Notes under the pieces: generated by a model
Told to the model about the DNA's origin: nothing
Seen by the model: only the letters and a program-made list of their open reading frames with translations
Databases searched by the model: none
NCBI RefSeq assembly: GCF_002863865.1
Contig: NZ_CP022684.1
Coordinates: forward strand, 1,889,501 to 1,953,500
Length of the DNA: 64,000 nt
DNA from: Ketobacter alkanivorans
GTDB lineage: Bacteria; Pseudomonadota; Gammaproteobacteria; Pseudomonadales; Ketobacteraceae
Direction of reading: 5' to 3'
Position numbers and translations under genes: made by a program
Part shown: in pieces, positions 63,706 to 64,000 of the stretch
How positions within the stretch are numbered: the stretch's first letter is position 1
Layout of the letters: every line of letters begins with the position of its first letter

Positions 63706-64000
63706 GACTACTGTCCTTTCGCACTTCAGCCAGCGGCATCCGCAATGTTATTCTTTGTCCATCTCGGCTCAGCACTACGTGATCATCTTTTATCGCTGTG
63801 ACTTTCGCGCCTGCCACCACATCTGAAACCCCGACAACCGACTCGTTTATAATCGCTCGCATATTATTATTGTCCTTTAGAATCATCGACAGTTTAATAG
63901 GTTGATGAACAGGCTTGGCTTTGGTGCCACCGAAGATTGGCGGGCGGGTTGGATCGCTTGCGGCAAGCGCAGGCACACCTGATGCCAACAACGATGCGAG
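63695..64000 (-). CDS. mshK: MshK-like pilus protein, cut by right edge
   Basis: At least 102 residues; the reading frame is open to the window end, so the ATG and part of the signal peptide ([12 protein letters not shown]) lie outside. SDPTRPPIF is the typical mature start of MshK/PilP-like proteins, and the rest ([31 protein letters not shown], core [14 protein letters not shown]) has the PilP-like HQ/C-domain strands. Position just before mshL fits mshK. Confidence 0.8.
   Translation of the reverse strand, partial: LASLLASGVPALAASDPTRPPIFGGTKAKPVHQPIKLSMILKDNNNMRAIINESVVGVSDVVAGAKVTAIKDDHVVLSRDGQRITLRMPLAEVRKDSSHDE

Noticed and set aside
1..64000. tRNA, rRNA, CRISPR, insertion sequences or prophage
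   Set aside because: None seen: no transposase, integrase or phage-like genes and no regularly spaced repeats; tRNA genes could be missed without a structure search.

Overview
The window looks like chromosomal DNA of a free-living, probably marine gammaproteobacterium. The reasons are the MSHA-type pilus genes, the glnA-ntrB-ntrC nitrogen cluster with a sigma-54 promoter, FadL-type outer-membrane proteins, moderate GC and genes packed with short or negative spacing. A steroid-degrading lineage such as the Zhongshania/Spongiibacteraceae group is my guess from gene content; no taxonomic search was possible. I saw no tRNA, rRNA, insertion sequence, prophage or CRISPR array.

Region 1 (about 1-32,360) reads as a sterol/steroid uptake and degradation locus. 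It starts with divergent beta-oxidation genes (acyl-CoA dehydrogenase, cut by the window edge; crotonase and thiolase). A TRAP-type transporter with a TatT-like lipoprotein follows, then a TetR/SDR pair and a tightly coupled seven-gene operon (SDR, DUF1214-like, sulfotransferase-like, two SDRs, SRPBCC, NTF2-like). Next come an NTF2-like gene with a cytochrome P450, a lipoprotein hydrolase (CocE/PepX type), a class II (covalent-FAD type) cholesterol oxidase with a Tat-lipoprotein leader, and a second TetR. A [2Fe-2S] ferredoxin diverges from its reductase, followed by a shikimate-kinase-like gene. A run resembling the actinobacterial igr operon (ChsH2-ChsH1-Ltp2: side-chain hydratase plus aldolase) follows with a thioesterase and an SDR, and two FadL-type outer-membrane channels close the region. 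Palindromes in the promoter gaps suggest shared regulation: GCAAT-N4-ATTGC at about 527 (one mismatch), 8377, 22641 and 32329 (the last inside a 46-bp perfect palindrome), and GTATACGGTGTA-like sites before both the P450 pair and the ferredoxin/reductase pair. A consistent model is: FadL channels bring sterols in, surface or periplasmic lipoproteins hydrolyse and oxidise them, the TRAP system moves intermediates inward, P450 with its redox partners starts side-chain attack, and the CoA enzymes shorten the chain.

Region 2 (about 32,500-51,400) is mostly housekeeping: a class I methyltransferase, typA/bipA, a VWA lipoprotein, a PP-loop sulfurtransferase-like protein, a prodomain-like protein upstream of an M12-type metalloprotease, tusA, glnA, a DUF4124 protein, ntrB-ntrC, an unusual response regulator, a Nudix hydrolase, an SDR, a Na/Pi cotransporter and a small outer-membrane protein.

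Region 3 (51,420-64,000, minus strand) is an MSHA type IV pilus operon in the order K-L-E-G-B-A-C-D-O-P-Q. Genes for MshM, MshN and MshF, which sit inside the Vibrio operon, are absent from their usual places. MshK is cut by the right edge.
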